Numbered from the stretch's first letter, positions 16,561-25,981 are shown. The stretch: 64,000 nt of DNA from Clostridium sp. JN-1 (GCF_003718715.1 NZ_CP033465.1:1488001-1552000); one strand, 5' to 3'. Notes: generated by a model not told the origin, from the letters alone. Program-made: numbers and translations.

Positions 16561-16719
16561 ATGAATTTGGAATTAAAAAGTATAGACAAAAGAATTAATG
16601 ATCTTAGGGAAAGTCTCTATATTTTATTAACTAACAATGATATTACAAATGACGTAGTTGTGAATTGCAGTCAAAAGTTAGACAAGCTTATTTTAGAGTA
16701 CCAAAAACTTGTTAGCTAA
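16561..16719 (+). CDS. Spo0E-like aspartyl-phosphate phosphatase
   Basis: A 52-residue protein with the Spo0E signature: a first helix with IDKRINDLRESLYILL, then a second helix reading NCSQKLDKLILEYQKL, which contains the S-x-x-L-D-x-L-I-x-x-Y pattern. Such proteins remove phosphate from Spo0A~P and delay sporulation. GAGGTAA lies 6 bases before the ATG. A hairpin terminator follows 17 bases after the stop. Short members like this are common in Bacillus and Clostridium. The target is inferred from family only. Confidence 0.8.
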   Translation: MNLELKSIDKRINDLRESLYILLTNNDITNDVVVNCSQKLDKLILEYQKLVS

Positions 16720-16736
16720 ATTAAAATTTATGGTTA

Positions 16737-16769
16737 AAACTAAATAAAATATATAATTTTATTTAGTTT
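16737..16769 (+). terminator. Hairpin after the Spo0E-like gene
   Basis: AAACTAAATAAAAT pairs with ATTTTATTTAGTTT around ATATA. The T-run is short, so it is a weak to moderate terminator. Confidence 0.55.
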
Positions 16770-17042
16770 ACCAAACTATTTTTTATTATTAATGAAATTA
16801 TAATTAAGATACCTTTAACTAATACTAACTATTAACATATTAATATAGTACATAAGTTTTATAAATTGAATAATAAATTTATATTTTAATATAATTTTGC
16901 ATATTAAGCTGCAAAGTGAATATTTATAAAGTTTACGAATATTTAAAATTAAGTATTTTTTTAAAAACTACTTTTTATTTTTTACAATTGGTATATAATC
17001 AAATATCATATAGATAATTGATATATAATGGAGGTAATGACA
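16770..17042. other. AT-rich leader region of the arginase gene
   Basis: No gene is visible. The stretch ends in ATGGAGGTAATGAC, the ribosome site of the arginase gene. I could not pick a promoter with confidence among many A/T-rich candidates. Confidence 0.35.
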
Positions 17043-17939
17043 ATGAATATTAGTCTAATAGGCGTACCAATATTTTTTGGCTGTGATAAGAGAGGCGTCG
17101 AATATGGTCCCCAAAAACTTCGTGAAAAAAATATAATAGAAGTTTTATCTAAAAATCATACTGTATATGACTGTGGAGACATTTATGTCAAAGACATATT
17201 AGAAGAGGAAAAATATAAATGTCATCCTAGTTTAAAATATTTAAGTCCCATAACAAATATAAATACAAATTTAGCTCACCTAGTTTATAGTTCACTTACT
17301 GCTGGAAGCTTTCCACTCGTAATAGGTGGAGATCATTCATTAGGTCTTGGAAGTATATCTGGTGCTAGTAAATACTTTAATAATCTTGCTGTTATTTGGG
17401 TAGATGCTCATGGTGATATAAATACTGATAAAACTACTCCAACAGGTAACATACACGGTATGCCGCTTGCTTCTGCTATGGGAGTAGGATTTGATAAACT
17501 AACAAACCTATATTATAAAGGCAAAAAAATAGACTGTAAAAATGTATTTATAATAGGTGCAAGAGATTTAGATGAAGGAGAAAAAGTACTTATAAAAGAA
17601 AATAATTTAAATGTATATTCTACAGAAGATGTACACAATATGGGAATGAGTAGAGTATTAGAAGAAGTTCTTCACAAAGTTAAATTAAATAATGTGGATT
17701 CCATTCATTTGAGTTTTGACATAGATTGTTTGGATCCATCATTAGTTCCAGGAACAGGAACACCTGTAGAAAATGGATTATATTTAGAGGATGCAAAATA
17801 TATTTTGAAATATTTGATGCAAACTAAACTTGTAAAGTCAATGGACTTTGTTGAGTTTAATCCAAAGTTAGATAAAGATGATATAACAGCAGATATGTGT
17901 ATTGATTTACTTGACTGGACATTTAAATATCTTGAATAA
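17043..17939 (+). CDS. rocF: Arginase
   Basis: A 298-residue ureohydrolase, most like arginase, which splits arginine to ornithine and urea. The manganese site is intact: GGDHSLG (95-101), DAHGDIN (121-127) and SFDIDCLDPS (about 224-233). The loop TTPTGNIHGMPLA and the GTGTPVENGL tail favour arginase over agmatinase. I chose ATG 17043, behind GGAGG; the earlier in-frame ATG at 17028 lies inside that site. The gene is single and converges with helD across a shared terminator. Confidence 0.88.
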   Translation: MNISLIGVPIFFGCDKRGVEYGPQKLREKNIIEVLSKNHTVYDCGDIYVKDILEEEKYKCHPSLKYLSPITNINTNLAHLVYSSLTAGSFPLVIGGDHSLGLGSISGASKYFNNLAVIWVDAHGDINTDKTTPTGNIHGMPLASAMGVGFDKLTNLYYKGKKIDCKNVFIIGARDLDEGEKVLIKENNLNVYSTEDVHNMGMSRVLEEVLHKVKLNNVDSIHLSFDIDCLDPSLVPGTGTPVENGLYLEDAKYILKYLMQTKLVKSMDFVEFNPKLDKDDITADMCIDLLDWTFKYLE

Positions 17940-17946
17940 TAAAAAA

Positions 17947-17984
17947 TTAAGCCGTGCGATAATTTTTGCACGGTTTAATTTTTT
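17947..17984. terminator. Bidirectional terminator between arginase and helD
   Basis: TTAAGCCGTGC pairs with GCACGGTTTAA, with TTTTTT on the plus side and an equivalent T-run on the minus side. Confidence 0.85.
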
Positions 17985-17990
17985 ATATTA

Positions 17991-20285
17991 TTATTTCAAT
18001 AGAATTGGTGATATACTGCCTTGGAAAAATACATATTCTAAGTGTAATGCTCTGGTAAGTACAACATATAATATTTTCTTATCCAATTCACTATCCTTAT
18101 AATCTTCATCATTACAGTTATATATTACAGTACAGTCAAATTCCAATCCTTTTGTCATATAAGATGGAATGATAATCCTATCTAGCTTAAAGTTTTTATC
18201 TGTTTCCTTTATAAGTTCCCATTTATAGCTGCTGTATTTTTTCAAATAATCTTTTATCCTTTTACATTCAGTATAAGTTTTTCCTATAATAGCCATACTA
18301 TTTCTGCCCATCTTTTCTAACTTTTGAAGGATATCGTCAACATTTTTACAAAATTCCCTATTGTTTTTATATTTTATAATAGAAACTTCTTCACCGTGTC
18401 TTAATACAGGTTTAGTTGGGTTTATATCTGAAGCTTGTTTTTTAAGTACCTTATTTGAAAATTCCATTATTTCTACTGTAGAACGATAACTTTGAGTAAG
18501 TTCTACATAGTTACTTCTTGTCTTAAAAATTTGATCTATGAGTTTTTGCCACTTGTCTATGCCCTTATAATAGTAAATCCCCTGTCCTATATCTCCAACT
18601 ATAGTTAGTGAATTATTTGATACCATATAATTTAATACGTATATTTGAAATATACTGTAATCTTGAGCTTCATCTATAACTATATGTTTATATTCACAAT
18701 TTTGTGGGACACCTTCTATTTTAAATTTCAAATATAGAATAGATGCTAAGTCATCACTGTCTATCATCCCATTCTTAGAATTATAATTTAAGTCTTCCCT
18801 AATATAATTAGCTAAATCATGATCAATATGTTTATTTACAATTTTATTGAATATTTCTTCATCATTAAACAAGTTTAAATATATTTTATCTGTTTTAACT
18901 TGTTTCCATTCATTAAAATAATTTTCAAAATTAGATTTCGAATCAAGCTTAATTTGAGATTTTTTAGTATCCCTTTCGTCATATAATTGTATGAGCTTTT
19001 TTCTTCTTTCAATACTGTCTTCCATTGACTTCTTAATTCTTGCAACCATGTACTCATAGCAAAAATCTACTTTATCTAAGATTGATCTTATTTTATCATT
19101 TATTTTTAAACTTAAATATCTTTTTATTTCATCTTTTCTTTTATTTAATGATAAATTGGATAAATCCTTAGTATAAAGTCTTTTTATTTCTTCCTTATCA
19201 AACAATATATATTCCCTTACACTTATATCTTTAACGTTAGAGTCTTTAATCTCAATGAATTTTATATACTCATCAATGATGTCTCTATAAATCATGCTGC
19301 CCTTTAATTTACTGCTGCTTAATATGTATCTTAAATTTTCATCATCTGGATTTTCTAATATATAGGTTAACTTCTTGTCCTTTGTAATTATTTTATCCTT
19401 TAAACATAATATCTTGTGAGCCATTTCCTCAAATGTAGTTTGTTTAATATCATTTATTCCCAAGTCAGGTAGTACTTCTGATATATAATCTAAAAACAAC
19501 TTATTAGGACCTATAACTAAGATTTCTTTACTATTTAATTTAGTTTTATATTTATATAAAAGGTATGCTAATCTATGGAGGGCAACTGTAGTTTTTCCTG
19601 AACCTGCTGACCCTTGTACTATAAGAGCTGTATTTTTTTCTGATCGTATAATATTATTTTGTTCTTTTTGAATAGTTGCTACTATGTCCTTTAATTTGCT
19701 GCTTACATTTTTTTCTAGATTTATTTGAAGAAATTTATCAGTTAATACATTTTCACTATCACTAGAAGATTTTAAAATTACTTCATTTACAGTATCGTCA
19801 AAAGCATCTTCTAGTTTGCCATTATTTATTAAAAACTTTCTTTTTAAACTCAGTTCTCCATTTATAACACCAATAGGTGCCTTATAATAGACCTCACCTA
19901 TAGCTCCACTATAATATAAATCTGCTATAGGTGATCTCCAATCAATTACCTTTTCATCACCTGTAGTCATATCACCAAGTCCAAATTTTCCTATATAAAA
20001 TGTCTCTTTTTCTCGTCTGTATTCTCTAAAATCTATCCTTCCAAAGTATGGTTGAGACTTAGATTCAGTATACTTTTCTAAATTTTTATGAGTTATTTCA
20101 TATAACTTTTCTTTTGTCTCCAATTCTTCATTGTATTTACCTTTTGATTGTTTTCTTAAAACTTCAATTTTATTTTTTAACTTTGTATCGTCCTTTGTAA
20201 TCTTTATTAGTGTATTTTTTATCCAAGATTCAGTTTCTTCTAAATTATTTATTTCTAATTGCATTTCGCTTGAATTTAAAGCCAT
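17991..20285 (-). CDS. helD: HelD-type UvrD-like helicase
   Basis: A 764-residue superfamily 1 helicase-like ATPase resembling HelD, which frees RNA polymerase from stalled or post-termination complexes. The long N-terminal coiled-coil arm (about 1-75) and the FGRIDF segment match HelD. The Walker A loop GSAGSGKT is at 225-232, and VIDEAQDYS is the Walker B. Motifs TQSYRST and LTRAL follow. ATG 20285 is used, since GGAGGTACC is just before it; the upstream 20 residues in frame are not needed. It is monocistronic. Confidence 0.85.
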   Translation of the reverse strand: MALNSSEMQLEINNLEETESWIKNTLIKITKDDTKLKNKIEVLRKQSKGKYNEELETKEKLYEITHKNLEKYTESKSQPYFGRIDFREYRREKETFYIGKFGLGDMTTGDEKVIDWRSPIADLYYSGAIGEVYYKAPIGVINGELSLKRKFLINNGKLEDAFDDTVNEVILKSSSDSENVLTDKFLQINLEKNVSSKLKDIVATIQKEQNNIIRSEKNTALIVQGSAGSGKTTVALHRLAYLLYKYKTKLNSKEILVIGPNKLFLDYISEVLPDLGINDIKQTTFEEMAHKILCLKDKIITKDKKLTYILENPDDENLRYILSSSKLKGSMIYRDIIDEYIKFIEIKDSNVKDISVREYILFDKEEIKRLYTKDLSNLSLNKRKDEIKRYLSLKINDKIRSILDKVDFCYEYMVARIKKSMEDSIERRKKLIQLYDERDTKKSQIKLDSKSNFENYFNEWKQVKTDKIYLNLFNDEEIFNKIVNKHIDHDLANYIREDLNYNSKNGMIDSDDLASILYLKFKIEGVPQNCEYKHIVIDEAQDYSIFQIYVLNYMVSNNSLTIVGDIGQGIYYYKGIDKWQKLIDQIFKTRSNYVELTQSYRSTVEIMEFSNKVLKKQASDINPTKPVLRHGEEVSIIKYKNNREFCKNVDDILQKLEKMGRNSMAIIGKTYTECKRIKDYLKKYSSYKWELIKETDKNFKLDRIIIPSYMTKGLEFDCTVIYNCNDEDYKDSELDKKILYVVLTRALHLEYVFFQGSISPILLK

Positions 20286-20364
20286 AAAGGTACCTCCAAT
20301 CTGTATACAAATTTTAATTTTATAATTAAGAATGAATGATGTCAAGTTAATTTTATATTCAAAA

Positions 20365-20400
20365 AAATAAAAACCCCTATTATCTATAGGAATTTTTATT
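20365..20400 (-). terminator. Terminator of the ECF S-component gene
   Basis: On the minus strand AAAATTCCTAT and ATAGGGGTTTT form an imperfect stem around AGATA, followed by TTATTTTTTT. Confidence 0.65.
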
Positions 20401-20427
20401 TTTACTGAAGAAAATAAAGTATTTAAT

Positions 20428-20925
20428 TTAAACTGATGCTTTTAAATGTATTTTTAAACTCTTTTCGAGTGCTTTAACTAGCGAAATTGCTATTGCTGCA
20501 TCTACCATATGATGCAATAGAGATCCAGCTCCAACAACGACCAATACTTTATACATTGTAAATCCAAATGGTATTACAGCTATAGCTTCTAAGATTGCAT
20601 GTATAGGAGCAGTTATTAAAGCAACCTTACCAAAAGAAACACCTTTTTTTAACAAGTATCCACCAGCAAATCCGACAAAAGTATGCATAAAAGCTCTAGC
20701 TGCTACTACAGCAGGAGATGTTACTAGAAATCCAAGTGCAGAACCAAGTCCAACAACAGCTGCAGAAAACGGTCCTAAAAACATTGCTATAAATAATGGA
20801 ACATGTGAGGCGAGAGTAGCACTAAATGGTCCTATTTGTACTTTCAAAAATCCAAAAGCTAATGGAATTACAATTGCTAACGCAGTTAATAATCCACAAT
20901 AAGTAAGTTTTTTTATGTTTTTCAT
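20428..20925 (-). CDS. ECF-type vitamin transporter, substrate-binding S component
   Basis: A 165-residue integral membrane protein with about five or six helices. It has the small, Gly/Ala-rich build of energy-coupling factor S components, which bind one vitamin and share the EcfAAT motor; no motor genes are in this window. The stretch VQIGPFSATLASHVPLFIAMFLGP shows the typical early loop. NiaX-like (niacin) is my best guess, but the substrate cannot be read reliably. ATG 20925 follows TGGAGGTATA; the in-frame start at 20967 would lie in the upstream dyad. Confidence 0.72.
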   Translation of the reverse strand: MKNIKKLTYCGLLTALAIVIPLAFGFLKVQIGPFSATLASHVPLFIAMFLGPFSAAVVGLGSALGFLVTSPAVVAARAFMHTFVGFAGGYLLKKGVSFGKVALITAPIHAILEAIAVIPFGFTMYKVLVVVGAGSLLHHMVDAAIAISLVKALEKSLKIHLKASV

Positions 20926-20946
20926 AAAGTATACCTCCAAGTTCAA

Positions 20947-20966
20947 TGTATATACACCAGTATACA
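20947..20966. promoter_or_regulatory. Dyad upstream of the ECF S-component gene
   Basis: TGTATATACACCAGTATACA has TGTATA/TATACA arms around 8 bases. It lies about 20 bp before the start codon. It may be the operator of a vitamin repressor; the repressor is unidentified. Confidence 0.4.
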
Positions 20967-21101
20967 TTAAGTATATGCATTTGTAAATAGTTTATTGTCC
21001 TTATAAAAAATCATATTGCCTATGTTAAAATGTGTAAGTATAATATAATAAAAAGTAAGAATAATTGTGCAGGCAAAGTTTGATATAAGGAGGACTTATA
21101 T

Positions 21102-21401
21102 ATGTTAAAAATTGAAGATAAGGCTTTAAATTATGCAAAACAAAATAAAAAAGATTTTATTGTAAAAACGGTCTCGGCATCTGGCGGCTGCTGTGATATG
21201 CCAGTTTCAAGTATAGTTATTGAATTAGTTGATAATCTTAAAAATACTTGTAATTATAAAATCTATGAATATAACGGCGTGAAAGTATTTATTGATAAGT
21301 ATTTAAAAACAGAAGAAAATATATTAATATATCAAAAAGCTAAATTACCTTTAATAGGAATATTGTTTGGAAGTAAAGGAATATATGTAAAATATATTTA
21401 A
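21102..21401 (+). CDS. Small HesB-like protein with an adjacent Cys-Cys motif
   Basis: A 99-residue protein. Its central feature is SASGGCCDMPVSS (about residues 26-38), a vicinal Cys-Cys. I recall a family in which this position varies between Cys-Cys and Cys-selenocysteine (CC/Se motif family), distantly resembling IscA/HesB. This copy has the all-cysteine form, since no UGA is in frame. No membrane segment is seen. A redox or metal role is inferred only from the motif. AGGAGGAC precedes the ATG, and a terminator shared with def follows. Confidence 0.6.
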   Translation: MLKIEDKALNYAKQNKKDFIVKTVSASGGCCDMPVSSIVIELVDNLKNTCNYKIYEYNGVKVFIDKYLKTEENILIYQKAKLPLIGILFGSKGIYVKYI

Positions 21402-21402
21402 A

Positions 21403-21438
21403 AAAATAGCCGCCTTTAACAAACCTTGGCGGCTATTT
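21403..21438. terminator. Bidirectional terminator
   Basis: AAATAGCCGCC pairs with GGCGGCTATTT, with A/T tracts on both sides. It serves the CC-motif gene and the convergent def gene. Confidence 0.85.
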
Positions 21439-21465
21439 CAAAATCAAATTAATAGTTTATTACGA

Positions 21466-21930
21466 TTAATCTTCAATTTTATATACTTTTTTAGCTTTAT
21501 CAGTATATAAAATACCATTTAAATGATCAATTTCATGACATAACGCTTTAGCAAGAATACCATCTGCTTCAAGCTCTACATCTTCTAGATTTTCATTTTT
21601 ATAGGTTACCTTGACTCTTTTAGGTCTTACAACAACGCCTTCATAGCCAGGATAACTTAAACACCCTTCTACACTATCTTCTCTACCAATTTTTTTAGTT
21701 ATTTTAGGATTTATGAGTAAAAGTGGTTTGTATTCATTATCTATATCTATGAATATAACTTTTTTTAAAACTCCTATTTGTGGAGCAGCTAATCCTATTC
21801 CTGAAGAGCTGTGAAGTGTATCTTTTAAATCTTCAATTAATTGTAAAACATCTTCATCAATAGATTCTATGTTTCTACTTATCCTTTTTAGTTTTTTATC
21901 CCCAAATTGTAATATTTTTTTTACTGACAT
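21466..21930 (-). CDS. def: Peptide deformylase
   Basis: A 154-residue Fe/Zn enzyme that removes the formyl group from nascent proteins. All three motifs are present: GIGLAAPQIG (44-53), EGCLSYPG (Cys90) and HEIDH (132-136). Length is typical of short type 1 or 2 deformylases. It sits alone rather than next to fmt, which is the more usual arrangement. Confidence 0.95.
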   Translation of the reverse strand: MSVKKILQFGDKKLKRISRNIESIDEDVLQLIEDLKDTLHSSSGIGLAAPQIGVLKKVIFIDIDNEYKPLLLINPKITKKIGREDSVEGCLSYPGYEGVVVRPKRVKVTYKNENLEDVELEADGILAKALCHEIDHLNGILYTDKAKKVYKIED

Positions 21931-22021
21931 TTTACGTTATAAATTTAAATCTCTATTAATAAGTTTAAATTTTTCTCCTTTCTTAAAACAATACTAATAT
22001 AGTACAATTATACATTTAATT

Positions 22022-23773
22022 TTATATGACATCAACTAAATCAAATGATTGATTTACATAAAGCTGTTTATCACTTTTTTCATCAAATATGACATAACAT
22101 ACCTTCTTGTTTAATTTTCCACTTAATATTAAAGTCCTTATATCTATAAAAAATTTTTCAATATGATAATTTGCTGAAACTTGAATATTGTTTTTCTCTA
22201 TACAAGTCTTTACTTGTTTTTCTTCATTTTTATTTCTCTCCCTAATTAAAAATTCAGGAATCCATTTTTTCTTGTTATACTTCAAATAATCAAATTTAAT
22301 TACTTCCTTTAATTCCAATTTACTGCTGTCATCTATTTTAATTTCTTCTGATATTTTAATTTCTTCTGAAAATTCCAAGAAAACCTTATAATAATCAGCG
22401 GAGGATATACTTCTTCCTAAATATCCTTTTTTATAAAAAAACATGCCAAGAGAATAATAAAAGTCATAAGGTGAATCAAACTTTGGTAAAAAGTAGTTTA
22501 GTATGTTATTGAATTTTCTAGAATTATAATATTTATCAAGTACTTTTTCTATCCTTTTTAATACTATGATTTCCTTATAACTCATATTCCTTGTCTTTAA
22601 AATTTCATAAGGTGGATATGGAGAGTATACCATTCCCCATTTTGGAGCTTCATATCTCATTGAAGATCCTTTTAAAAGCTTTAAAAAACCAAGCTGTATT
22701 TCTTCAGGTTTAATTGAATAAACATCATTAAATGACTTCTTAAAAGAAGCCATATCTTCTCCTGGAAGTCCTGCTATAAGATCTAAATGCTGTTTTACAT
22801 TTCCTATACTTTCAAGCTCATCTACCTTTTGTTTTATATCTTTAAAATTGACATGCCTATTTATATTACTTAATATAATGTTATTTGTAGTTTGAACTCC
22901 TACTTCAAATTGAAATCTTCCATTTGGTGCTTTTGATATAAGCTTTATTTCATCTTCAGTTAATATATCAGCAGATATCTCAAAGTGAAAGGTTGTTTTT
23001 GTATTTAATTCAATAAGATACTTCCATATTTCCATTGTAAATTTAGGGTTACAATTAAAAGTCCTATCTACAAATTTTATTAATTCAACCCCTTTATCAA
23101 CTAAAAATTTAAGTTCCCTTTTTACTCTGTCTATATTTAGAAATCTCACCCCATGTATGGTTGATGATAAACAGTATTTACAGTTAAAAGGACATCCTCT
23201 TGAAGCTTCATAATATACTATTTTATTGCTTAAATCATCATTTTTATCATATGGAAATACTATGTTATTCATGTTCATGAAATGTCTTTCAGGATTGCAA
23301 ATTACATTGTTATTATCTTTAAAACACAGTCCTTTTATATTTTTTAGTTTAGATAAAAATTCATCATTTAAATTATGTATATGATTGTAATCCAGCATCC
23401 AATTTATAAGTTCACTGTATGTTTCCTCTCCTTCACCAAATATTACGAATTCACCTGGGTTTTCCTCAAGAAAGGTTTTACTATCATATGATACTTCAGG
23501 TCCTCCATAGACAATAATTATGTTTTGATTTATTAATTTAATTAAGTTAGATATACGTTTAATATAGTCTATATTCCATATATAACATGAAAATGCCACT
23601 ACATCAGGATCTTTATTTACAATTTCTTCAACTATTCTTTCAATTCTATCGTTTATAGTAAATTCTACTATACTACAATCGTAATCTAAATTTTGTGTAT
23701 ATGCTTTTAAGTATCTAACAGCTAAATTACTGTGAATGTACTTAGAGTTTACTGCTGTCAAAATTACTTTCAT
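22022..23773 (-). CDS. B12-binding-domain radical SAM protein
   Basis: A 583-residue protein. The N-terminal part (about 1-140) looks like a cobalamin-binding domain (YIHSNLAVRYLKAY, then VVAFSCYIWN and IVYGGPEVSYD). The radical SAM core follows, with RGCPFNCKYC (CxxxCxxC) near residue 195, then the AdoMet loops. The C-terminal region with a DUF4080-like character completes it. Relatives act as methylases or carry out other radical chemistry, and the substrate here is unknown. The preferred start is ATG 23773; a TTG 18 bases earlier is possible. Confidence 0.8.
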   Translation of the reverse strand: MKVILTAVNSKYIHSNLAVRYLKAYTQNLDYDCSIVEFTINDRIERIVEEIVNKDPDVVAFSCYIWNIDYIKRISNLIKLINQNIIIVYGGPEVSYDSKTFLEENPGEFVIFGEGEETYSELINWMLDYNHIHNLNDEFLSKLKNIKGLCFKDNNNVICNPERHFMNMNNIVFPYDKNDDLSNKIVYYEASRGCPFNCKYCLSSTIHGVRFLNIDRVKRELKFLVDKGVELIKFVDRTFNCNPKFTMEIWKYLIELNTKTTFHFEISADILTEDEIKLISKAPNGRFQFEVGVQTTNNIILSNINRHVNFKDIKQKVDELESIGNVKQHLDLIAGLPGEDMASFKKSFNDVYSIKPEEIQLGFLKLLKGSSMRYEAPKWGMVYSPYPPYEILKTRNMSYKEIIVLKRIEKVLDKYYNSRKFNNILNYFLPKFDSPYDFYYSLGMFFYKKGYLGRSISSADYYKVFLEFSEEIKISEEIKIDDSSKLELKEVIKFDYLKYNKKKWIPEFLIRERNKNEEKQVKTCIEKNNIQVSANYHIEKFFIDIRTLILSGKLNKKVCYVIFDEKSDKQLYVNQSFDLVDVI

Positions 23774-23925
23774 TTTATCATTTCCCTTCAATTATGCTAA
23801 TTACTTTCCTCCATTTATATAGTATATATTATTAAAGGCATTTAAATCAATTAAATTATAATATCATTTTCAAGAGTCCTTTAATATATTAATAGTACGT
23901 AAAAATATATAAGGGGTAATATTTA

Positions 23926-24540
23926 ATGCATTTTATTTACACTTTTTTTATTGCTTTAGCAAATAATGTTGACAATATAAGTGTTAGAATTGCTTATAGT
24001 GTAAGAGGAATAAAAATATCAACTTTAAAAAATATATGGATTTCCCTAATTACTTTTTTAATTTCTTCTCTTGCCGCATTTTCAGGAACTATAATTACTA
24101 ATTTTTTTAGTGCAAGGATATCTTCTATATTAAGTATGGTTATCCTAGTATGTATAGGATTATGGATCATATTTGAACCTTATTTGAATAAAAAGAAAAA
24201 TGTTGAAAAATATAGTGAAGTTAAAAAAGATAATTCAATATATGATATTTTAAAAAATCCAGAGAAAGCAGATAAAGATGATTCTAAAGACATAGATTTT
24301 AAAGAAGCAACTTGTCTTGGTGTTGCACTATCACTTAACAATGTAGGTGGTGGAATAAGTGCAGGTATGATTGGTTTAAGTTCACCTTTAGTGGGTTTTT
24401 TTTCAGCTGTAATAAGTTTCTTATCACTTTGGGCTGGAAATTATGTAACTGATTTTTTAAGCAAGCGGAACTTAAATGAAAAAGCTGCAATATTAGCTGG
24501 AGTGTTACTGATTGCTATAGGTTTAAAACAAGTAGTGTAA
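23926..24540 (+). CDS. YtaF/MntP-like membrane protein
   Basis: A 204-residue membrane protein with about six helices in two related halves, each with a conserved small-residue motif (IALANNVDNISV near residue 10 and GVALSLNNVGGGIS near 130). This is the layout of YtaF, a sporulation membrane protein, and of the manganese exporter MntP. The acidic linker at about 85-125 lies between the halves. AAGGGG precedes the ATG. Whether it moves a cation in spore formation is inferred from family. Confidence 0.75.
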   Translation: MHFIYTFFIALANNVDNISVRIAYSVRGIKISTLKNIWISLITFLISSLAAFSGTIITNFFSARISSILSMVILVCIGLWIIFEPYLNKKKNVEKYSEVKKDNSIYDILKNPEKADKDDSKDIDFKEATCLGVALSLNNVGGGISAGMIGLSSPLVGFFSAVISFLSLWAGNYVTDFLSKRNLNEKAAILAGVLLIAIGLKQVV

Positions 24541-24572
24541 AAAAAGCTGACATTACTATATGTCAACTTTTT
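24541..24572 (+). terminator. Terminator hairpin
   Basis: AAAAAGCTGACAT pairs imperfectly with ATGTCAACTTTTT, followed by Ts. It follows the YtaF-like gene. Confidence 0.75.
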
Positions 24573-24624
24573 TACTTGAATTTAAGAGAATTCTATATAT
24601 GAGGAAGTTAAATTTGCACTAAAT

Positions 24625-25176
24625 CTATGCTGTATTAACAGCATTTTGACTATCTTTAAACTCTTTATTTACCTCATTAACTTTTTTTGCTTTTATGCAG
24701 TAAATTCCACCATAGGCTTTTATATCAATTATGCTAAAATACTTTTCTAAAGCTTTAATAGTGTTTTCTTTTGAATTGTTCTTTAGTAAATTAAAATCTC
24801 TCATTTTAATTCTTCTCATTTCTCTTTTAGGCATAATTATTTTCAAAGTACAATTAACTATTTTACTGTATCCTTTATCCATATCCCAAACATATATAAC
24901 TCCATCTTCCTTTAAATACTTTTTTATATTTGATAGAAATTTTCTTTTCCTTATATTAGGCCAAAAGTTATTAAGGCAAAAAAATAATATACAGGTATCA
25001 TAAAAATTTTCTTTTATTTGAACTTTATCTTCTTTCCCTATAAGGTATTCTACATTTATATTTTTATTATTTTTTTTATATATATTATATATTACTCCAC
25101 TATTTTCAAAACCAATGTCAAGTACATTTCCGTCAAAAGTTACATTTTCCATATTAACAAGTATCTCTTTACTCAC
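24625..25176 (-). CDS. SAM-dependent methyltransferase-like protein
   Basis: A 183-residue class I methyltransferase-like protein. GNVLDIGFENSGVI (about 16-29) matches the glycine loop, although GxGxG is degraded to DIGFENSG. YDTCILFFCLNNFW is the acidic post-loop strand, and YLKEDGVIYVWDMD is the next conserved strand. It is shorter than most, and the target is unknown. It lies about 100 bp downstream of the phospholipase-like gene on the same strand. Confidence 0.65.
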   Translation of the reverse strand: MSKEILVNMENVTFDGNVLDIGFENSGVIYNIYKKNNKNINVEYLIGKEDKVQIKENFYDTCILFFCLNNFWPNIRKRKFLSNIKKYLKEDGVIYVWDMDKGYSKIVNCTLKIIMPKREMRRIKMRDFNLLKNNSKENTIKALEKYFSIIDIKAYGGIYCIKAKKVNEVNKEFKDSQNAVNTA

Positions 25177-25279
25177 TCTTTATTTTCCCCCCATTGTATA
25201 GACATTTGTGTAATATACATATATATTATTTCTTCATTGTATGAAAAATTCCTCCATGACTGGAAATGCTTCCTTGAAT

Positions 25280-25981
25280 TTACTTTTGAATTTCTTTGTA
25301 ATATTTAACCATAAGACCTGCTGTTGTCCTTTCAGCTTCTTTTAATATGGTACTTGCAATTTTATTATATCTTTCATCTTTATCTTTTAGATTAATATGC
25401 TTTATATACGTACTATTTGCCATAATTGCGTTATTATTTATATAGTCTTCCAAGTTTTCATATATTACAGCACCTTCTTTTGCTATAAAAGAATAATCAG
25501 TCATGAGTCTGCTTATTATCCAGAGTTCAAATGATCTATGACTGCTTAACAATCTATTGTTTACATGCTGTGGAACAGTAGAATCTTGTACAAGATGGCA
25601 AGCAGCTCCAAAGTAAAATAATGCTTTTGGAAGATTATTTGCTTCAAGATAATCTAATGATTTATTATAATATCTTTTACATTCGGTAAGTGCATCTGAA
25701 AAACCATACAATCCTCTTCCCTTACTTACACTGTAAAAGTGATTAGAACTTTTAAAATCCTGATCTGCCCACATTACTCCATCATTTAAATTTTTTACAT
25801 GTTCAGTATAAAATTTGTATTCTTCATCATAACCATCATTTTTCAATATGTCAATGGCTTGAATTATTATGAACTTATGCACAGTACAATATGTCTTTAA
25901 AAGTTTCTTTTTGAGAGGATTGACAGCAAACATTATTCCCCTTAAAGCATTTCCATAAGTAACTTCAAATTTATTTTTCAT
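25280..25981 (-). CDS. Zinc-dependent phospholipase C-like protein
   Basis: A 233-residue protein of the bacterial zinc phospholipase C/S1-P1 nuclease fold. The motif HLVQDSTVPQHVNN at about residues 110-123 fits the family signature, and MWADQDFKSSNHFYSV and CTVHKFIIIQA supply further His and Asp ligands. Secreted clostridial enzymes have a signal peptide and an N-terminal Trp that binds zinc after cleavage; here no signal peptide is evident, and there is no C2 membrane-binding domain. It may act inside the cell or be exported another way. It follows the sugar-dehydrogenase-like gene by 34 bp. Confidence 0.7.
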   Translation of the reverse strand: MKNKFEVTYGNALRGIMFAVNPLKKKLLKTYCTVHKFIIIQAIDILKNDGYDEEYKFYTEHVKNLNDGVMWADQDFKSSNHFYSVSKGRGLYGFSDALTECKRYYNKSLDYLEANNLPKALFYFGAACHLVQDSTVPQHVNNRLLSSHRSFELWIISRLMTDYSFIAKEGAVIYENLEDYINNNAIMANSTYIKHINLKDKDERYNKIASTILKEAERTTAGLMVKYYKEIQK

